DNA of 5,492 nucleotides from Bacteroidota bacterium (lineage in GTDB: Bacteria > Bacteroidota > Ignavibacteria > Ignavibacteriales > Ignavibacteriaceae): positions 1-5,492 of the forward strand of contig JAJRSV010000105.1 of assembly GCA_024278655.1 (NCBI GenBank). The letters run 5' to 3'. Of this stretch, positions 2,661-5,492 are shown piece by piece (the stretch's first letter is position 1; every line of letters starts with the position of its first letter). The notes under the pieces are model-generated. The model searched no databases, was not told the DNA's origin, and saw only the letters and a list, made by a program, of their open reading frames with translations. The position numbers were made by a program, and so were the translations under genes.

Positions 2661-5492
2661 TTATTTTAATAGCATCATCTTTTTCGCTTCGAAAAATTTA
2701 TTCTGAACATTTAACACATAGATATAAACGCCGCTTGCAAGAGATGTGCCGTTAAACGTAACCGAATGTGTTCCCTGTTCCATTTCCGTATCAATCAACG
2801 TTGCCACACGCTCGCCCAAAATATTAAATACCGAAAGATTCACATGCCCGCTTTCCGGAATTATAAAACTAATCACGGTACGCGGATTAAACGGATTCGG
2901 ATAATTCTGATTGAGCACATAATTTTCCGGTGTAATTTCCGGCTGCACATCGCTTACAATTATGTTTGTAATAGTAAATTCGTCCACTCCGGGAACCACG
3001 GGTTTCGGAAATTCAATCAGGAACGTTGTGCCGGTTTCTATCATTGCACCTTCCGTACCGGGCGATTGATGCATATCCCAATTCATAAATACAAACCTTG
3101 CAAGATGTTCTATCTCAACATGCCCGTCCCAAGCTGTTGGATCTTGTGCAATTAAAGCAACCAAATCGTTATATGCTTGTTCACCGGGCGGGGGATTATC
3201 GCCGGGCTGCTGAAAATAAATCCAGTCGCTGTAAGGATCATCGTTACCGTCCGATGCTTCATGGTCGAGCTTAAAATCAAATACGTCGTTCTGGTTATCA
3301 TCAAACAACCAGGGAAAATATCTCACGTCGTCTGATGGATCATCTAAATTATCGCCTAAGTACCATAACTCGAAAGGTACATTTACAAGCGAGCCGGTTG
3401 AAAATGCCATCCATGCATAACCGCCGTCGCTTGTGAATCTGATCTCATAATTATTTCCTAATACTTTATCCCATCTTTGTCCGTTTCTTGTCCATCTACT
3501 CAAAGCTGATTGATGATCGACAATTGTGGGACCGCCGGCAACACAGAAATAGTAACCGCCTGCCGCCTGCATACCGTTTGGCAATGCAGTTGAACCCCCG
3601 TTGTTACCAAGCAGTACATCCCTGTACCAATCGGCTGAGTATGCATTAAATGATGGAGGTTCAGTAACGTCATAACCGACTGTTTCGTTAACCTGACCGT
3701 TTGCGTTAGAAGTCATACTAAAACGCGTAACATCTTTCACCGCTGCCTTTACTCTTATCTGCAAGCCATCAATTACAGGAGAGTCATCGTCTCCTTCTAT
3801 GTTGCTCTGATCCTGCAGTATAATTTCATTAGTAGTAAGATCCGTTAAATTCCAAAGAAGATCACCGTTTGCGTTTTCATGAAAATCTACTTTATACTGA
3901 TGATTTGTTAACTGAAACGGATCGAGTATAACTGCATGTACTTCGCCGTCACTCTCTCCCTGCGAGTGAAGAACTTTTAACTCATCTCCGTAATGAGGTC
4001 CGGGTACAGTATCGTGAAAAGTTACTTCGATAATTTGAATAAGCGATTCTGTATTATTAGGATGTGCACCTGGATCGGAATTGTATGAATAAGCGGTAAC
4101 AGCGTAGTAATATTTTTTACCCGGAATAAAATAAGTGTTATCGATCGAATCACCATTCAAAACGATACTTCTCAATATTCCCGAATCGCTGCCGTGCTGC
4201 TGAATTCCGGTTTCGGGATAACCCGTTTCAGGATTCATAACGGGTCCCTCAATTTGTGTAACACCGTCAACAATATCAAAAGTAGCCAGGCGTTTTGCAT
4301 TACCCTTGAACGGCAGATCGGAATAAAGCTGGTAAACATTATAACCCTGGAATTCAAAGCCATCCTGCTGAAAGTTTTCTATGTCGTTTACCGAAGATGT
4401 ATCGGTATCCCATGCGAGTTCAATACTCGATTCAAATTCGTTTACAGTAACTACCGGCTGCGGCATTTTAGGAGCCGGAGTGAAGTTAAAATCGTTATCA
4501 TAAATGTTATTTCCTAAAATCGAATAAAACCGCAGAAGCTTTATAGCATTTATATAATTTACTCCCGCAGCTGCAACTTCTTCAAAAACAACTACCTGCG
4601 TATCACCCGGTGCCATCTGAAAGGGACCGGAAGCAATTCCCACTCTTCGTTTACCGGGTCCTTGCAAAATTCCGTCAACCCATCCTTCGCCGGTAACGGG
4701 GTCGCCGGAAAGAGCATAAGAAGTTTCTAATCCCGTAACAGGATTTACGAAAGGATTACCGGTTAAACCGACTCTGCCCTGCATAAAATTATAGAATTGG
4801 TCCGCACCCACAGGAGAACCCAGTGTGGGATCCAGAACAGTTGCATCTCCTCTCGTAAAAAAATAAGCCGCTGTCATCGGAAGGTTGTCAGGACCTTTCA
4901 GCAAATCGAAACCGATTGCCGAAGGTGTAAAACCGTAAACATCATCTTTATCATCAGCGTTATATGCAAAGCCCATATTCAACAGAGTATCGCAGCCGGC
5001 AAAGTTATCATCATTTGCACCAATATCCACATCAGACCAAAATGTAACATAGACATCCTGAAAATTATCATTCGATTTATTAATCATTTTATATTGCCGA
5101 TAATAAATATGACTTAAAGCACCGTACTGAGAATAGTTCCATAGTATTACCTGCAGTTCCATTCCTACCGGTAGCGTTCCGAAGAGATCATTTGTTAGTG
5201 ATGGATTTAAATCATTCGCTACATACCAGACTGTTTGAAATGCACCGGGATAACCCGGAATATCTACATCCGGTTCATAAGTCCCGTTGCTGTTTACATC
5301 TTCGAACGGTGCTCCGTCGAACCAGGGCCACTCATTCCAATCGGTTTCATATTGTGTACGGATTTCTGTTTCCGAGCCTTCACCGTCAGCAACTTCAGAG
5401 CTTAAATCGACTGCGGGACCACCGGGATACACATCTCGTCTGACTCTGTAAATTCTGTTCTTCGGTAGATTTGGATCCTCCGGGTTTCCGGG
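2661..5492 (-). CDS. large secreted T9SS cargo protein with C-terminal sorting domain, 5' end cut
   Basis: The frame is open from the right window edge to TAA at 2661-2663: 943 residues with no frameshift and the N-terminus, including any signal peptide, missing. The in-frame GTG at 5430-5432 is not a real start, because coding-like sequence (NRIYRVRRD) precedes it. In order (numbered from the edge): acidic Ca-binding-like loop EDVNSNGTYEPDVD (64-77); a block with WSDVDIGANDDNFAGCDT (152-169) and GPFQMAPGDTQ (289-299); a fibronectin III-like region (about 341-490, with IELAWD and YYYAVTAYSYNSD); a second beta-rich region with VPFELWYLGDN and the acidic FDDNQNDVFDFKLDHE; then a type A sorting domain over the last 86 residues (2664-2921), with YPNPFNP, LSVFNILGERVATL and the LASGVYIYVL / KKMMLLK ending. 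The sorting domain is known to direct export across the outer membrane by the Por/T9SS machinery, with removal of the domain and surface anchoring or release. No catalytic motif is seen, so a structural, adhesive or binding role is inferred. It converges on tRNA-Lys and shares its terminator. Confidence 0.9.
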   Translation of the reverse strand, partial: PGNPEDPNLPKNRIYRVRRDVYPGGPAVDLSSEVADGEGSETEIRTQYETDWNEWPWFDGAPFEDVNSNGTYEPDVDIPGYPGAFQTVWYVANDLNPSLTNDLFGTLPVGMELQVILWNYSQYGALSHIYYRQYKMINKSNDNFQDVYVTFWSDVDIGANDDNFAGCDTLLNMGFAYNADDKDDVYGFTPSAIGFDLLKGPDNLPMTAAYFFTRGDATVLDPTLGSPVGADQFYNFMQGRVGLTGNPFVNPVTGLETSYALSGDPVTGEGWVDGILQGPGKRRVGIASGPFQMAPGDTQVVVFEEVAAAGVNYINAIKLLRFYSILGNNIYDNDFNFTPAPKMPQPVVTVNEFESSIELAWDTDTSSVNDIENFQQDGFEFQGYNVYQLYSDLPFKGNAKRLATFDIVDGVTQIEGPVMNPETGYPETGIQQHGSDSGILRSIVLNGDSIDNTYFIPGKKYYYAVTAYSYNSDPGAHPNNTESLIQIIEVTFHDTVPGPHYGDELKVLHSQGESDGEVHAVILDPFQLTNHQYKVDFHENANGDLLWNLTDLTTNEIILQDQSNIEGDDDSPVIDGLQIRVKAAVKDVTRFSMTSNANGQVNETVGYDVTEPPSFNAYSADWYRDVLLGNNGGSTALPNGMQAAGGYYFCVAGGPTIVDHQSALSRWTRNGQRWDKVLGNNYEIRFTSDGGYAWMAFSTGSLVNVPFELWYLGDNLDDPSDDVRYFPWLFDDNQNDVFDFKLDHEASDGNDDPYSDWIYFQQPGDNPPPGEQAYNDLVALIAQDPTAWDGHVEIEHLARFVFMNWDMHQSPGTEGAMIETGTTFLIEFPKPVVPGVDEFTITNIIVSDVQPEITPENYVLNQNYPNPFNPRTVISFIIPESGHVNLSVFNILGERVATLIDTEMEQGTHSVTFNGTSLASGVYIYVLNVQNKFFEAKKMMLLK

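Noticed and set aside
5430..5432. GTG as the start of the large minus-strand protein
   Set aside because: The frame stays open to the window edge with protein-like sequence in keeping with the rest (NPEDPNLPKNRIYRVRRD), there is no convincing ribosome site and no signal peptide follows.

Overview
The window most likely comes from the Ignavibacteria/Chlorobi side of the Bacteroidota group, probably as a metagenome-type contig. Three things point there. A very long secreted protein ends in a type IX secretion (T9SS) C-terminal sorting domain with the YPNPFNP box. The body of that protein resembles a cargo architecture I associate with Ignavibacteria. A tRNA gene is preceded by an exact Bacteroidota-type promoter (TTTG-N19-TAnnTTTG). 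This is composition and motif evidence only; no search was run.

Layout from left to right. (1) The 3' part of a DinB-family (putative metal-dependent hydrolase fold) gene on + runs in from the left edge and ends at 468. (2) A convergent 10-TM EamA/DMT-family transporter on - lies at 479-1387, only 10 bp away. (3) A 307-bp divergent intergenic region (1388-1694) carries a candidate -7 element for the transporter, an 11-bp direct repeat, a perfect 9-bp inverted repeat and two small tandem hairpins. (4) A small secreted protein of unknown function on + (1695-2135) has a strong Shine-Dalgarno and its own terminator (2181-2218). (5) A noncoding stretch (2219-2454) contains a 10-bp inverted repeat, whose right arm lies inside the tRNA promoter. 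(6) tRNA-Lys(CTT) lies at 2455-2527. It is followed at once by a broken second copy of its own 3' half, in which 11 nt have been replaced by a perfect 17-nt palindrome (2536-2585). A bidirectional terminator follows. (7) A giant T9SS cargo protein on - (2661 to beyond the right edge) fills the second half.

The protein genes do not form an operon or an obvious pathway: each is a separate transcription unit, with two convergent pairs and one divergent pair. There is no CRISPR array, transposase, phage gene or recognisable defence system. The most unusual structure is the tRNA-Lys tail duplication carrying the palindrome; the rest looks like ordinary chromosome.
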